Source: Stappia indica
GTDB lineage: Bacteria; Pseudomonadota; Alphaproteobacteria; Rhizobiales; Stappiaceae
Direction of reading: 5' to 3'
Assembly (NCBI RefSeq): GCF_020177335.1
Contig: NZ_JAIVMG010000001.1
Coordinates: 496,001 to 560,000, forward strand
Length of the DNA stretch: 64,000 nucleotides
The notes under the pieces were generated by a model that was not told the DNA's origin, did no database searches, and was given only the letters and a program-made list of their open reading frames with translations. The translations under genes were made by a program, and so were the position numbers. Of the stretch, positions 1 to 12,613 are shown one piece after another (within the stretch, counting starts at the first letter, position 1; each line of letters opens with the position of its first letter).

Positions 1-3217
<3,217 letters not shown>

Positions 3218-3374
3218 TGAAGCGGCGACCCAACACGGCCAAACCGCCTTTCGGCCAAGTTTCCGACGTTGCCCCCCCGCTGTCGAGCAACCCACGGCGC
3301 GCGGTCCCCAGACAAACCTGGTTTATCCCCCACCCATCCGTGTCGGCAGCGACCCGCTGCCCATCCACCGATCC

Positions 3375-3491
3375 TCAGGGGCGCAAAACCTCGGCGATTG
3401 CATCGCTCCACAGCAGCATCGTCATGCCGAACAGCGACAGCGAGCCGAGCGCCACCAGATCCCTAACCGTTTCGCGCACCAGATGAAACAT
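3375..3491 (-). CDS. 38-residue putative inner-membrane microprotein under a LexA box
   Basis: A short frame of 38 codons plus stop, preceded by a GGGGGAA ribosome site seven bases before the ATG. The product begins MFHLVRETVRDLVALG and ends AIAEVLRP, with one hydrophobic stretch at residues 13-28 (LVALGSLSLFGMTMLLW) that should cross the inner membrane. A perfect GTTC-N7-GTTC sits 39-53 bases upstream of the ATG, between candidate -35 and -10 hexamers. The gene lies between lolD and dnaE on the same strand. I do not recognise a named family. Size, topology and SOS control recall SidA of Caulobacter, a 29-residue SOS-induced division inhibitor acting on FtsW/FtsN. That functional link is inference only. 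Confidence 0.7.
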   Translation of the reverse strand: MFHLVRETVRDLVALGSLSLFGMTMLLWSDAIAEVLRP

Positions 3492-3524
3492 GACATTCCC
3501 CCGTTGATCGAGCCTGATGCGTCC

Positions 3525-3553
3525 ATCATGTTCTCGTTTTGTTCTTTATGCAA
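3525..3553 (-). promoter_or_regulatory. Candidate sigma70-type promoter of the 38-residue microprotein
   Basis: On the minus strand TTGCAT (3553-3548) and CATGAT (3530-3525) are separated by exactly 17 bases. The LexA box at 3530-3544 lies within the spacer, so bound LexA would block polymerase. The match to consensus is moderate (TTG core at -35, four of six at -10). Confidence 0.45.
3530..3544 (-). promoter_or_regulatory. LexA box GTTC-N7-GTTC
   Basis: On the plus strand GTTC at 3530-3533 and GTTC at 3541-3544 have seven bases between them. This is the direct-repeat SOS operator known in alphaproteobacteria. It lies just upstream of the 38-residue microprotein gene and about 310 bases upstream of dnaE. 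Chance occurrence of this eight-base pattern is roughly once per 65 kb per strand, so its position in a predicted promoter is the main support. Confidence 0.7.
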
Positions 3554-3629
3554 CCCCACCCTTCCGGGAAAAACCATCAAGGTTAGCAAAGGGTGAAGCG
3601 TATCCTGAGGCGCCGACGCCTCGGGACGA

Positions 3630-4349
3630 TCAGATCTCGACGACCTGGCGGTCCCTCAAGGTGATCCGCCGGTCCATCTTCGACGCCAGGTCGAGATTGT
3701 GCGTGGCGATCAGCGCCGCCAGCCCCGACGCGCGCACCAGCGCCACCAGGGCATCGAACACATAGGCAGAGGTCACCGGATCGAGGTTCCCGGTTGGCTC
3801 GTCGGCCAAGAGAATACGCGGCGCATTGGCGACCGCACGGGCAATGGCCACCCGTTGCTGTTCACCGCCCGACAGTTCCGAGGGGCGATGATCGGCGCGC
3901 GGCCCGAGCCGCATGTAGTCGAGAAGCTGCCGCGCCCGCGCCCGAGCCTCGGCCTTGTCGAGACCGCGAATGAGCTGCGGCATCATCAGGTTTTCCAGCG
4001 CGGTGAACTCCGGCAGGAGATGATGGAACTGATAGACGAAGCCGAGCCGGGTGCGGCGCATCCGCGTGCGCTCCGCATCGTCCATGCTGCCGCAGGGCAC
4101 ACCGTCGATGTAGATCTCACCTTCGTCGGGACGTTCCAGCAGACCGGCGATATGCAGCAGCGTCGACTTGCCGGCCCCGGACGGGGCCACCAATGCCACC
4201 AACTCTCCCGGATGAAGCGCGAGATTGGCATTGCTGAGGATATCGAGCCGTCCGGCCCCCTCGCGAAAGCCCCGGCTGATGCCTGCCAGCATCAGGGGCA
4301 GCGGTGCGTTCTCTCCGGCCATGGTCGTCGCGTGATCCATCATCGTCAT
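3630..4349 (-). CDS. lolD: Lipoprotein-releasing ABC transporter ATP-binding protein
   Basis: ATPase of the LolCDE complex, which extracts lipoproteins from the outer leaflet of the inner membrane for transfer to LolA. The 239-residue protein has Walker A APSGAGKS (about residues 56-63), a Q-loop at VYQFHHLL, the ABC signature LSGGEQQR and Walker [10 protein letters not shown] with the H-loop ATHN. Its ATG overlaps the lolC stop codon (ATGA), so the two are translationally coupled. The N-terminus has three closely spaced ATGs (4349, 4343, 4340) that cannot be separated by eye. Confidence 0.95.
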   Translation of the reverse strand: MTMMDHATTMAGENAPLPLMLAGISRGFREGAGRLDILSNANLALHPGELVALVAPSGAGKSTLLHIAGLLERPDEGEIYIDGVPCGSMDDAERTRMRRTRLGFVYQFHHLLPEFTALENLMMPQLIRGLDKAEARARARQLLDYMRLGPRADHRPSELSGGEQQRVAIARAVANAPRILLADEPTGNLDPVTSAYVFDALVALVRASGLAALIATHNLDLASKMDRRITLRDRQVVEI

Positions 4350-5635
4350 TCGTATCGCAGCGCCTCGACCGGATCGAGCCGGGCCGCGCGCCAGGCCGGA
4401 TAGAGCGTCGCCAGCAGCGACAGGACCATGGCCATGATGACCACGGTGGCGGTCTCGCCACTGTCCATATCCGCCGGCAGACGGCTCAGGAAGTAAAGCT
4501 CCGGCGAGAACAGTTCGGTTCGCGTCAGCCAGGAGATGCCCTGACGGATCGGCTCGATGTTGAGACAGACGACAAAGCCGAGGATGAACCCGGCCAACGT
4601 GCCGACCACGCCGATGCTGGCCCCGGTGATGACGAAGACCCGCAACACCGCGCCACGGGTTGCCCCCATGGTGCGCAGGATGGCGATATCCCGGCCCTTG
4701 TCCTTCACCAGCATGGTCATGCCGGAAATGATGTTGAGTGCGGCGACGATGACGATCAGCATCAGGATCAGGAACATCACGTTGCGCTCCACCTCAAGGG
4801 CGGAAAAGAACGTGACATTGCGTGTGCGCCAGTCGGTGACATAGGTCGGCCGCCCGGCCCCCTCCTCCACCAGCGGCTTCAACCGGCCGACGTCGTCGGG
4901 GTTCTCGGTGAACACCTCGATGCCGGTAACGATGCCTTCCTGGTTGAAGTAGCGCTGCGCCTCGGCCAGCGGCATGAAGGCGATGGTGCCGTCATACTCG
5001 GACATGCCGATTTCAAACACGGCAACCACCGGATAGCCCTTCACTCGGGGGGTGACGCCCATCGGCGTGACATTGCCGCGCGGACTGACCAGCGTCACCG
5101 TATCCCCGACATTGACGCCAAGCTGCTGGGCCATCCGTGTGCCGATGGCGATGCCGGTTCCCTCGTCGAACTTGTCGAGCGTTCCGGTCACGACCGTGTT
5201 GGCGACCAGCGGCTGGCGCATCAGGTCGCCCTCGCGCACACCGCGCACCAGAGCACCAAACGCGCCCGAGGGACCGGAGACCAGCGTCTGCCCCTCCACG
5301 AACGGCAAGGTGAAGGTGATGCCGTCGAGGTTTTCCAGGCGCGCGGCCACCGCGTCATAGTCGTCAAGCTCGCTGCCGATCGGCTGCACCAGCAGATGAC
5401 CGTTGATGCCGAGGATCTTGGACAGAAGCTCGCCGCGGAAGCCGTTCATCACCGCCATGACGATGATCAGGGTCGCAACCCCCAGCATGATGCCAAGAAA
5501 GGAGAACCCCGCGATCACCGAAATGAAGGTTTCCCGCCGGCGCGAGCGCAGGTAGCGCCCGGCAAGCATCCATTCGAACCCGGCGAACATGCGCGTATCA
5601 CCGGATGATCGGGAAGCTTTGACGCCTATTTTCAT
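4346..5635 (-). CDS. lolC: Lipoprotein-releasing ABC transporter permease (LolC/LolE family)
   Basis: Membrane subunit of the lipoprotein-release transporter. The N-terminus [17 protein letters not shown] leads into the first membrane helix ([20 protein letters not shown]). A large periplasmic MacB-like domain follows, then three C-terminal helices ([50 protein letters not shown]), giving the FtsX/LolC 1+3 topology. I chose the ATG at 5635, preceded by AGAGACAGG. An upstream ATG at 5692 would overlap proS, and a later one at 5590 is possible. With only one permease gene here, the complex may use LolC/E homodimers, as in many alphaproteobacteria. Confidence 0.93.
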   Translation of the reverse strand: MKIGVKASRSSGDTRMFAGFEWMLAGRYLRSRRRETFISVIAGFSFLGIMLGVATLIIVMAVMNGFRGELLSKILGINGHLLVQPIGSELDDYDAVAARLENLDGITFTLPFVEGQTLVSGPSGAFGALVRGVREGDLMRQPLVANTVVTGTLDKFDEGTGIAIGTRMAQQLGVNVGDTVTLVSPRGNVTPMGVTPRVKGYPVVAVFEIGMSEYDGTIAFMPLAEAQRYFNQEGIVTGIEVFTENPDDVGRLKPLVEEGAGRPTYVTDWRTRNVTFFSALEVERNVMFLILMLIVIVAALNIISGMTMLVKDKGRDIAILRTMGATRGAVLRVFVITGASIGVVGTLAGFILGFVVCLNIEPIRQGISWLTRTELFSPELYFLSRLPADMDSGETATVVIMAMVLSLLATLYPAWRAARLDPVEALRYE

Positions 5636-5672
5636 ACCTGTCTCTTGCCTTGCATGGGGCGAACGGCCCGTC

Positions 5673-7001
5673 TCAGGAGGACAGCTCGCCAATCAAGCGA
5701 TTGACCGCTTCTTGCGGCGAAAGCGTGGCGCGCTCGCCGCTTGCCCGCGCCTTCACCTCAACCACACCGTCCTTCAGCCCGCGCGGGCCGACGATCAGCT
5801 GATACGGCAGGCCGATCAGATCCATGGTCGCGAACTTCGCACCGGCCCGACTGTCGACATCGTCGACAAGCACGTCGAGACCGGCTTTCGTCAACTGGGC
5901 GTCGAGATCGGCGCAGGCCGCATCCGTGGCCGCATCGCCCGGCTTCAGATTGATGATGCCCACATGGAACGGCGCGACCGACGCCGGCCAGACGATGCCA
6001 TCGTCGTCGTGATGCGCCTCGATGATCGCACCGAGCAGGCGGGACACGCCGACACCATAGGAGCCCATGTGCACCGGCACCTCGGCCCCGTCCGGGCCGG
6101 TCACCTTTGCATTCATCGGCTCGGAATACTTGGTGCCGAAATAGAAGATATGACCAACCTCGATGCCGCGCGCGGACATGCGCTCCGCTTCCGGAACCGC
6201 CTCGAAGGCGGCAGCGTCATGCATTTCGTCGGTGGCGGCATAAGGCGTCGTCCAGTCGGTGATGACCGGGCTCAGGTCGGCGGTGAAGTCCGTGTCCTCA
6301 CCGGGAATCGGCAGGTCAAGGATCGCCTTGTCGCAGAAAACCTCGCTCTCGCCGGTGGAGGCGAGAATAATGAACTCGTGGCTCATGTCGCCGCCGATCG
6401 GGCCCGTATCGGCGCGCATCGGGATCGCCTTCAGCCCCATGCGGGCGAAGGTGCGAAGATAGGCGACGAACATGCGGTTGTAGGCGTGGCGCGCGCTTTC
6501 CTTGTCCAGGTCGAAGGAATAGGCATCCTTCATCAGGAACTCGCGGCCGCGCATCACGCCGAAGCGCGGCCGCACCTCGTCGCGGAACTTCCACTGGATG
6601 TGATAGAGATTGAGCGGCAGGTCGCGGTAGCTCTTCACCGACGCACGGAAGATGTCGGTGACCATCTCCTCGTTGGTCGGGCCGAACAGCATCTCGCGCT
6701 CGTGGCGGTCGGTGATGCGCAGCATCTCCTTGCCATAGGCATCGTAGCGCCCGCTCTCGCGCCACAGGTCGGCAGGCTGCACCGTCGGCATCAAGAGTTC
6801 CTGCGCCCCGGCCCGGTTCTGCTCCTCGCGCACGATCTGCTCGATCTTGCGCAAGACCCTGAGCCCCATCGGCAACCACGCATAGATACCCGCCGTTTCC
6901 TGACGGATCATGCCGGCGCGCAGCATCAGCCGGTGCGACACGATCTCCGCCTCTTTCGGCGTTTCCTTGAGAATGGGGAGGAAGTAGCGGGACAGATGCA
7001 T
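5673..7001 (-). CDS. proS: Prolyl-tRNA synthetase, short alphaproteobacterial form
   Basis: Charges tRNA-Pro with proline. The class II motifs are visible: motif 2 near [20 protein letters not shown] and motif 3 in the [15 protein letters not shown] segment, followed by a C-terminal anticodon-binding domain ([11 protein letters not shown] onward). At about 442 residues it lacks the ~180-residue editing insertion found in E. coli-type ProS, which is normal for this order. The ATG at 7001 gives [13 protein letters not shown], matching the family N-terminus. A GTG four codons upstream (7013) is the alternative. lolC follows after 37 bases, so proS-lolC-lolD probably form one transcript. Confidence 0.96.
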   Translation of the reverse strand: MHLSRYFLPILKETPKEAEIVSHRLMLRAGMIRQETAGIYAWLPMGLRVLRKIEQIVREEQNRAGAQELLMPTVQPADLWRESGRYDAYGKEMLRITDRHEREMLFGPTNEEMVTDIFRASVKSYRDLPLNLYHIQWKFRDEVRPRFGVMRGREFLMKDAYSFDLDKESARHAYNRMFVAYLRTFARMGLKAIPMRADTGPIGGDMSHEFIILASTGESEVFCDKAILDLPIPGEDTDFTADLSPVITDWTTPYAATDEMHDAAAFEAVPEAERMSARGIEVGHIFYFGTKYSEPMNAKVTGPDGAEVPVHMGSYGVGVSRLLGAIIEAHHDDDGIVWPASVAPFHVGIINLKPGDAATDAACADLDAQLTKAGLDVLVDDVDSRAGAKFATMDLIGLPYQLIVGPRGLKDGVVEVKARASGERATLSPQEAVNRLIGELSS

Positions 7002-7057
7002 AGGGGGCGTCACTCGGTTGGCGCGCGGGAGAAAGCGGCGGGGTCTTGGCCGGCGCG

Positions 7058-7077
7058 GATTCCCCGCGCGGGGAATC
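7058..7077. repeat. Perfect 20-bp palindrome
   Basis: The ten-base arm GATTCCCCGC is followed immediately by its exact reverse complement. It lies in the gap between the proS start and the end of the desaturase gene. It could be a dimer operator upstream of proS or part of a repeat family; no T-tract follows, so it is not a simple terminator. Confidence 0.85.
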
Positions 7078-7175
7078 TCAGGCTTCGGCAGTCAAAGCGC
7101 ATCAGCCCCAAAAACACAAGCCCCGCCACGCATGTACCCCATGGTGACCCCGGCTTTCGGCAGCATTCCGGAAAA

Positions 7176-7205
7176 GCGCTGGCAGGAAAGGCGCTGGCAG
7201 GAAAG
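7176..7205. repeat. Two tandem copies of a 15-bp unit
   Basis: The unit GCGCTGGCAGGAAAG occurs twice head to tail with no mismatch. It lies in the 259-base proS-desaturase gap. I see no credible gene in that gap. Confidence 0.9.
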
Positions 7206-7260
7206 GCTCTCGCGACCAATGGCGCGCGGACCGTCCGCCGCCTCGCGGGCAAGACGCCAG

Positions 7261-8361
7261 TCAACTGGCCCGCGGGCAGCGCACGCTCTGGTCCTGCCGC
7301 TGCAACGGGTTGCGGCGGGAGGTGAGGAAGTCACCCCGAACATGCGCCCACCAATAACCAAGATAGGAGCGCTCCGCCCGGCTGTTGAACACCTCCGGCG
7401 CCTCGGCGGTCAGATGCGGCAGGCGGCTCCACGCCACATTGGGGAAGGTGTGATGCTCGTTGTGATAGCCGGTGTTGAACAGAAACCGGTTGATCCAGCC
7501 ATAGGTGGAGCGGGTCGGCGCCTGATCATTGTCGCCGGGATGCTCGCTCAACGACTGCCCCAGATTGCTGATGCCGCATTTGCCGAGGAAGATCGACAGC
7601 GCCCAGTTGTGGTAGAGCCAGCCATAAAAGCCGAACAGCCAGAACAGCAGGGCATTCACCGCCAGTGACCAGCCAATGAACAGGCGCTTCTGCCAGACTG
7701 GCGCCGAGGTTGCCTGGATGTGCCGCTGCCAATCCTTCGCCGCCCGCCCGGTCAGGCATTGATAAAGCCGGGGAAAGATCTCGTCGCTGATGATGAAACC
7801 GAACGGCAACAGATGAACGACCAGCGTGGCTATGGTCAGCACGCGCTGCAATCGGGGCCGCCCCTCGATCAGCATCTCCCGCGCCTTGAAGGCGCAAAGA
7901 TCCTCATGCTCATAGTCGCGCTCATAGTCGCCGATATACGGGTGATGGCTCGACAGATGCTCGTGCTGGTAGGTCAGCTGCCTGGCAAAGGAGCCGAGAA
8001 TCGTCTCCAATCCGAGATCGAAGGCAAGCTTGGCCCTCTCCCCGCGAAAGATCAGCCGGTGCGCGGTCTCATGCACCAGGGCGCCGGCCGCATGGATCAC
8101 GAACTGACCGACAAGAAAGGCAGCAAGAAAGACAACCAGCAAATTGCTTTGCGAAACGGCCGCGGCGACCGACCAATGCAAGCCAAGAAGCACCGGCAGA
8201 GCGAGGACGGTTCGCCAGTCCGGGCCGGCCAGCGCCCGCAGCTGCGGATGAGCAGCCAGAGCGTCCTTGCGCATCTGCAGGTGGCGCCGCGACTGCGGCG
8301 ATATTCCATCCCGGCGGGAGGCCGCAGTTTCCTCCGCATTCAGTTCCAACCGATCAGCCAT
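7261..8361 (-). CDS. Fatty acid desaturase family protein, similar to sphingolipid delta-4 desaturases
   Basis: A membrane di-iron desaturase of about 366 residues. The three histidine boxes are present: HETAH, HLSSHH and HNEHH. The last sits in YHNEHHTFPNV, which resembles the DEGS/sphingolipid desaturase signature more than the acyl-lipid DesA signature. Hydrophobic segments flank the boxes (VLALPVLLGLHWSV; LLVVFLAAFLVGQFVIH; IATLVVHLLPFGFII; FIGWSLAVNALLFWLFG). It stands alone on the minus strand with no lipid-synthesis neighbour. The start is uncertain: TTG 8379, ATG 8370 or ATG 8361; I chose 8361, giving MADRLELN. Substrate (ceramide or fatty acyl) is not determined. Confidence 0.8.
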   Translation of the reverse strand: MADRLELNAEETAASRRDGISPQSRRHLQMRKDALAAHPQLRALAGPDWRTVLALPVLLGLHWSVAAAVSQSNLLVVFLAAFLVGQFVIHAAGALVHETAHRLIFRGERAKLAFDLGLETILGSFARQLTYQHEHLSSHHPYIGDYERDYEHEDLCAFKAREMLIEGRPRLQRVLTIATLVVHLLPFGFIISDEIFPRLYQCLTGRAAKDWQRHIQATSAPVWQKRLFIGWSLAVNALLFWLFGFYGWLYHNWALSIFLGKCGISNLGQSLSEHPGDNDQAPTRSTYGWINRFLFNTGYHNEHHTFPNVAWSRLPHLTAEAPEVFNSRAERSYLGYWWAHVRGDFLTSRRNPLQRQDQSVRCPRAS

Positions 8362-8520
8362 GCAAGACATCCGTTTCAAGGGTCGCCGCAGACTAGTCGA
8401 TGCCGCATCGGCAGAAAAGCACCAAGGACCGACAGAGTGCCCCCTGCCGCCCCCCTCCTTGGGCGCTGCAATGCAGGGACAGGCCGCATCTGGAAGACAA
8501 AGAATATCCCCGCCATTTCA

Positions 8521-8638
8521 TGATTAAATTTTTAGAAAAATACGAATAGAATAAACTTGTACATTTTCAAATCCAATAGCTTCTTAAATCTTCCTTCACA
8601 TAATAAGATAACAATATTATTAAATACTGGAGCGTTCA
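8521..8638. other. AT-rich leader upstream of the Cache/GGDEF-EAL operon
   Basis: About 118 bases with long A/T runs in an otherwise GC-rich window. It ends at the GGAG ribosome site of the next gene. It probably holds the promoter and possibly binding sites for a nucleoid protein. No specific promoter could be fixed. Confidence 0.5.
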
Positions 8639-9148
8639 ATGAGGGTCTTAATTCCATCCTTGGTTGCGTTGATGCTTTACCCACCGCCCGCCCAGAGTCT
8701 GGACGCGAAGGTGACGAGCTTGCACGCCCGCGCGGCCGGATCGGACCTTGAGGCACTTCAGCGAGACGTAACGGGCCTGGCCGCCTTGGCCCGTCGGCAT
8801 GTTCGGGCGGTCGGTCTGGAAGCCGCGCTGGCGGACTTCGGTACAGCTCCCTGGAAACGAAAGGCCAATGGCCTGCATCTATGGGGAGTAACCACCGATG
8901 GTCTGAGCTGGTTCGACGCCGGGCATCCGGATATGGTTGGAACCAATGTCAACAACATAACGGACATCGAAGGTCGCTTTTGGGCCGCGCTCGCGAAACA
9001 ATCGGCGGATGGCACCGGTGAAACGGTGTTCTCGCTGCTGTTCCTTCATCCTGAGACCGGGCGCTCGGCCCGCGGCCTTCATACCTGCTTCTTTCTGGAT
9101 GACGGGAAACGCATCCTCTGTGCCGGCGCCTTCCAAGATGACTACTGA
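8639..9148 (+). CDS. Secreted single Cache-like sensor protein
   Basis: A 169-residue exported protein. A signal peptide (MRVLIPSLVALMLYPPPAQS) is followed by a helix and a compact domain containing HLWGVTTDGLSWFDAGHPDMV and GTNVNNITDIEG. This resembles small-molecule-binding Cache domains (aromatic/DG turn, then HPDxxG-N). It has no membrane anchor or output domain of its own. Its last 11 bases overlap the start of the GGDEF-EAL gene, so it is probably co-translated with it and may pass a periplasmic signal to that protein. The ribosome site is GGAG seven bases before the ATG. The Cache assignment is by pattern and moderate. Confidence 0.6.
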   Translation: MRVLIPSLVALMLYPPPAQSLDAKVTSLHARAAGSDLEALQRDVTGLAALARRHVRAVGLEAALADFGTAPWKRKANGLHLWGVTTDGLSWFDAGHPDMVGTNVNNITDIEGRFWAALAKQSADGTGETVFSLLFLHPETGRSARGLHTCFFLDDGKRILCAGAFQDDY

Positions 9149-11300
9149 CGCCTTGATACAACGCATCAGACTGGCCAATTGGCCCATTCTCCTGAAGGTG
9201 ATGGCCGCCCCGCTGGCGACGCTCGGCTTCCTGGCGCTCCTGTCCGTCCACGGCTGGCAGACGCTCAAGACCCAGCGCGCGGTCCTTACCGCCGGCTACG
9301 AGGAGTTCGCCCCGGTCCTGGCCCATGCCTATGAGATACCGCAGTCCCTTGCACGGATCGACGCCCATCTGTACCGGCTCTCGGTCTGGAGCCAGATCGG
9401 CGTCAAGGGCGCTGAGTTGGAACGAACCCTCAAGTCCATCCACGAGGCGCTCAGGCAAGCCGATGGCGGCATCCAGATGCTGGAAGCCGCCGGCGTGGCG
9501 GGCACAGACCGATTGCGCGATGCCTTCAACGCTTACCGGGACAACACCTCGCAGGTGATGCTGCTCATTCTGCGCAATGCCACGCTTGGCGCGGTTGCCG
9601 CGCGCGGCGGAGATACCATCTTCAGCCGGGTGGAATCGCTGGCGCAAGAGGCCGCAGCCAATGCGTCTCAGCATTTCCGGCAAAAGGCCAACCGCGCCAG
9701 CCGCGACGCGCGGGAACTGGCACGCAAGTTCATCTGGCAATCGCTTCTCGCCGGCTCCCTCGCCGTCGTTGCCAGCTATCTCGCCTCCCGAGCGATCATC
9801 CGCCCGATCCGGGAACTGGTGCAAACCATCAACCGGCTGCTTCACGGCAAGCTCAAGGGAGAGGTGCCCTACACCGAGCGCTCGGACGAGATCGGCAGCA
9901 TTTCCCTCTCGGTTCGAGAGCTTCAGCGGGTGCTGATCGAGAATCGGAGACTGGAGGAGGAGCGCGAGGAAAAACGGGTAAAGCTGGAGTATTTGGCCCT
10001 GCATGACGGCCTGACCGGCCTCGCCAATCGCAAGGCCTTAGACCTGCTCCTGGAAGAGGTGATCCGTGCGCCGCACAGGGAAAAAGACAATCTGATCTGC
10101 CTCTTGATCGACCTGGACAGTTTCAAGCCGATCAACGACACCTACGGCCACGAGGCCGGGGACGCAGTGCTGAAGGAATTGGCGCGGCGCTTTTCGCTGC
10201 TGGCGCGCCCCGGCGACATGGTCGCGCGGATCGGCGGTGACGAGTTCGGCATCGCCATTACCTCGGATGACCGCCCGCTCGACGCGGCGTCGATCGCCAC
10301 ACGGTTTCTCGATGCCACCCGCGACCCGATTGATCATGACGGCAAGGTCCTGCGTGTCGGAGCCAGTATCGGCGCCGTGCGGCTGAACGACATCGACGGA
10401 GACGGAGAAGCGCTGATGGCGGCTGCGGATCAGGCCATGTACGCAGCCAAGCAGGACAAGCGCCCCTCCTTTTCGGTCTTCACCCGGAACACGACACCGG
10501 AGCGGGTCGGGGTGCATGACCGGGAGGAACTGGAAGAGGCCCTGCGCAGCGGCGCCTTCGTGCCCTACTACCAGCCGAAGATCGACCTGCGGAGCAAGAC
10601 CCATGCAGGGTTCGAGGCGCTGGCCCGCTGGCACCACCCGACACGGGGCGTTCTGACACCGGAGGATTTCCTTCCCCGAATCAGCCGCTTCGGCCTTCAG
10701 GGCGACTTCACGGGAGCCATCACCACCCAGGTCCTTGCCGACCTCGATGGTTTCCTGAAACAGGGTCTCGCCCCCGGCGGCGTCGCGATCAACATCGAGG
10801 AAGCGACCCTTGCCAGCCACAGCGGGCTCGACGATCTGTGCCGGCTGATCGAAAGCATGCCGCATCTGGCGCCCCTGATCACCCTGGAGATCACCGAAGA
10901 CGTTTTCATTGCCCGAGCGGCCGAGATGATCCGTCAGAACGTGGAAACGCTTGCGGCCATGGGGGTTCGTATCTCCATGGATGATTTCGGCACCGGCTAC
11001 GGTTCGTTCCAGCATCTGCGCCAGTTCACCTTCCACGAGATGAAGATCGACACCGAGTTTGTCGCGGGAATCGGCAAGGACCGCTCCTCCGAAGTCATCA
11101 TCGAGGGCTTCCTGTCGATCGCCAACGGCCTCGGCGCCGACGTGGTTGCGGAAGGCATCGAGACGGAGGCTCAGGAACGCTATATGCGCCAGCGCGGCTG
11201 CCATTTCGGTCAGGGATACCGCTTCGGCGCGCCGATGCCACGGGCAACGGCGGAGATCTATCTGCGCGATGACAAGGCGACGCGGCAAGCTTCCTCTTGA
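9138..11300 (+). CDS. Membrane-bound GGDEF-EAL c-di-GMP signalling protein with HAMP linker
   Basis: A 720-residue bifunctional-type cyclic-di-GMP enzyme. The order is: membrane helix 1 (about 18-38), periplasmic four-helix-like region, helix 2 (about 198-218), HAMP, coiled coil, GGDEF domain with an intact GGDEF near residue 366, and EAL domain with EAL near residue 493. In the EAL domain the metal and catalytic residues look present (N in INIEE, E in LEITED, DDFGTGY, the lysine in MKIDTEF, AEGIE). Both synthesis and hydrolysis are therefore possible. The ATG at 9138 overlaps the Cache-like gene. A PilZ receptor gene lies 1.3 kb downstream. Confidence 0.95.
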   Translation: MTTDALIQRIRLANWPILLKVMAAPLATLGFLALLSVHGWQTLKTQRAVLTAGYEEFAPVLAHAYEIPQSLARIDAHLYRLSVWSQIGVKGAELERTLKSIHEALRQADGGIQMLEAAGVAGTDRLRDAFNAYRDNTSQVMLLILRNATLGAVAARGGDTIFSRVESLAQEAAANASQHFRQKANRASRDARELARKFIWQSLLAGSLAVVASYLASRAIIRPIRELVQTINRLLHGKLKGEVPYTERSDEIGSISLSVRELQRVLIENRRLEEEREEKRVKLEYLALHDGLTGLANRKALDLLLEEVIRAPHREKDNLICLLIDLDSFKPINDTYGHEAGDAVLKELARRFSLLARPGDMVARIGGDEFGIAITSDDRPLDAASIATRFLDATRDPIDHDGKVLRVGASIGAVRLNDIDGDGEALMAAADQAMYAAKQDKRPSFSVFTRNTTPERVGVHDREELEEALRSGAFVPYYQPKIDLRSKTHAGFEALARWHHPTRGVLTPEDFLPRISRFGLQGDFTGAITTQVLADLDGFLKQGLAPGGVAINIEEATLASHSGLDDLCRLIESMPHLAPLITLEITEDVFIARAAEMIRQNVETLAAMGVRISMDDFGTGYGSFQHLRQFTFHEMKIDTEFVAGIGKDRSSEVIIEGFLSIANGLGADVVAEGIETEAQERYMRQRGCHFGQGYRFGAPMPRATAEIYLRDDKATRQASS

Positions 11301-11388
11301 AGGCCCTTCCGCCGGCAACGCCCCTGTTCATCGGCGCCGCGATCCGCGATCATACAGCCCACACAGCCACGAATCGCCGGAGCGCCCG

Positions 11389-12585
11389 ATGATCCGCATG
11401 CCCCTGACCCTCGCGTCCGCCTGCCTTGCGGCTTTCCTCGCCGCCCCCCCGACCGCCAACGCGGCCGGCGCCCCCTGCGGCGGCGATTTCGGATCCTTCC
11501 TCGATGGCGTGCGCCGCGACGCGCGGGCCGAGGGCCTGTCCGATGCCGCCATCTCGCGAACGCTGGCCAATGCGCGGATCGACCGCAAGGTGCTGGCGCG
11601 CGATCGCGCGCAAGGGGTGTTCAAGCAGACCTTCCTCACCTTTTCCAAACGGGCGGTCAGCGGCTACCGGCTGAAGCACGGCGCCGGCAATCTGTCGAAA
11701 TACGCCAAGGTTTTTGCCCGTGCCGAACGGGACTACGGGGTGCCGGGGCCGGTGATCACCGCATTCTGGGGGCTGGAGACCGACTACGGCGCGGTTCAGG
11801 GCGACTTCAACACGGTCAGTGCTTTGGCGACCCTTGCCCATGACTGTCGGCGGCCCGAGCTGTTTCGCCCACAATTGCTGGCCGCCATCCGGATGGTGGA
11901 ACATGGCGATCTCGACCCCGCGCGCACCACGGGCGCCTGGGCCGGGGAAATCGGCCAGGTGCAGATGCTGCCGCAGGACATCATCCGCTTCGGCGTCGAT
12001 GGCGACGGCAACGGACATGTGGACCTGAAGAAAAGCGCGCCCGACACCATCCTCACCGCCGCCCGTTTCATTCAGAGCCTCGGCTGGCGCGCCGGCGAGC
12101 CCTGGCTGCAAGAGGTTGTCCTGCCTGACACGCTCACCTGGGAAAAAAGCGGCGTGCAGTTCGAGTTGACAACCGGCGACTGGGCGGCGCAGGGGGTGCG
12201 CGCCCGCTCCGGCCAGCTGCCGGAGGGCCGGCTGCCCGCCGCGCTCCTGCTGCCGCAGGGGCGGAAAGGGCCGGCGTTCCTCGCCTACCCCAACTACCGG
12301 GTCTATCTGGAGTGGAACCAGTCGTTCATCTACACGACAACGGCGGCCTATTTTGCAACCCGTCTCGCAGGTGCGCCGCGCTATCAGGCCGGCTCCCCCG
12401 AGCCCGGACTTTCGGATGCGCAGATGAAGGCCTTGCAGACGCGGCTGCGCGAGCGGGGATATGACGTTGGCAAGATCGACGGCATTCTCGGCTCCGGAAC
12501 CCGCGCCGCCGTGCAGGCCGAGCAACTCCGTTTCGGCATCCCGGCGGATGGCTGGCCGACAGAGGCCCTGCTCAACCGCCTTTAA
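11389..12585 (+). CDS. Lytic murein transglycosylase, MltB-type with peptidoglycan-binding domain
   Basis: Cleaves the glycan strand of peptidoglycan to give 1,6-anhydro ends. The 398-residue protein has a signal peptide (to about AANA, residue 25), an SLT_2/MltB domain with the catalytic glutamate in FWGLETDYG (about residue 130) and the downstream GEIGQVQMLP motif. A C-terminal peptidoglycan-binding repeat (LQTRLRERGYDVGKIDG, residues about 345-398) follows. The export signal has no lipobox, so it is probably soluble in the periplasm. The ATG at 11389 gives a clean signal peptide. Confidence 0.92.
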   Translation: MIRMPLTLASACLAAFLAAPPTANAAGAPCGGDFGSFLDGVRRDARAEGLSDAAISRTLANARIDRKVLARDRAQGVFKQTFLTFSKRAVSGYRLKHGAGNLSKYAKVFARAERDYGVPGPVITAFWGLETDYGAVQGDFNTVSALATLAHDCRRPELFRPQLLAAIRMVEHGDLDPARTTGAWAGEIGQVQMLPQDIIRFGVDGDGNGHVDLKKSAPDTILTAARFIQSLGWRAGEPWLQEVVLPDTLTWEKSGVQFELTTGDWAAQGVRARSGQLPEGRLPAALLLPQGRKGPAFLAYPNYRVYLEWNQSFIYTTTAAYFATRLAGAPRYQAGSPEPGLSDAQMKALQTRLRERGYDVGKIDGILGSGTRAAVQAEQLRFGIPADGWPTEALLNRL

Positions 12586-12613
12586 CCTCCGGCCAGTTAC
12601 GCGCGGGCCGCGT

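Noticed and set aside
3605-3624. GAGGCG/CGCCTC hairpin after lolD
   Set aside because: The stem is short and no T-run follows in the lolD direction, so a terminator could not be supported.
7010-7264. 84-codon minus-strand frame in the proS-desaturase gap
   Set aside because: It contains the tandem repeat and overlaps the start of proS and the end of the desaturase gene. No ribosome site and no recognisable domain.
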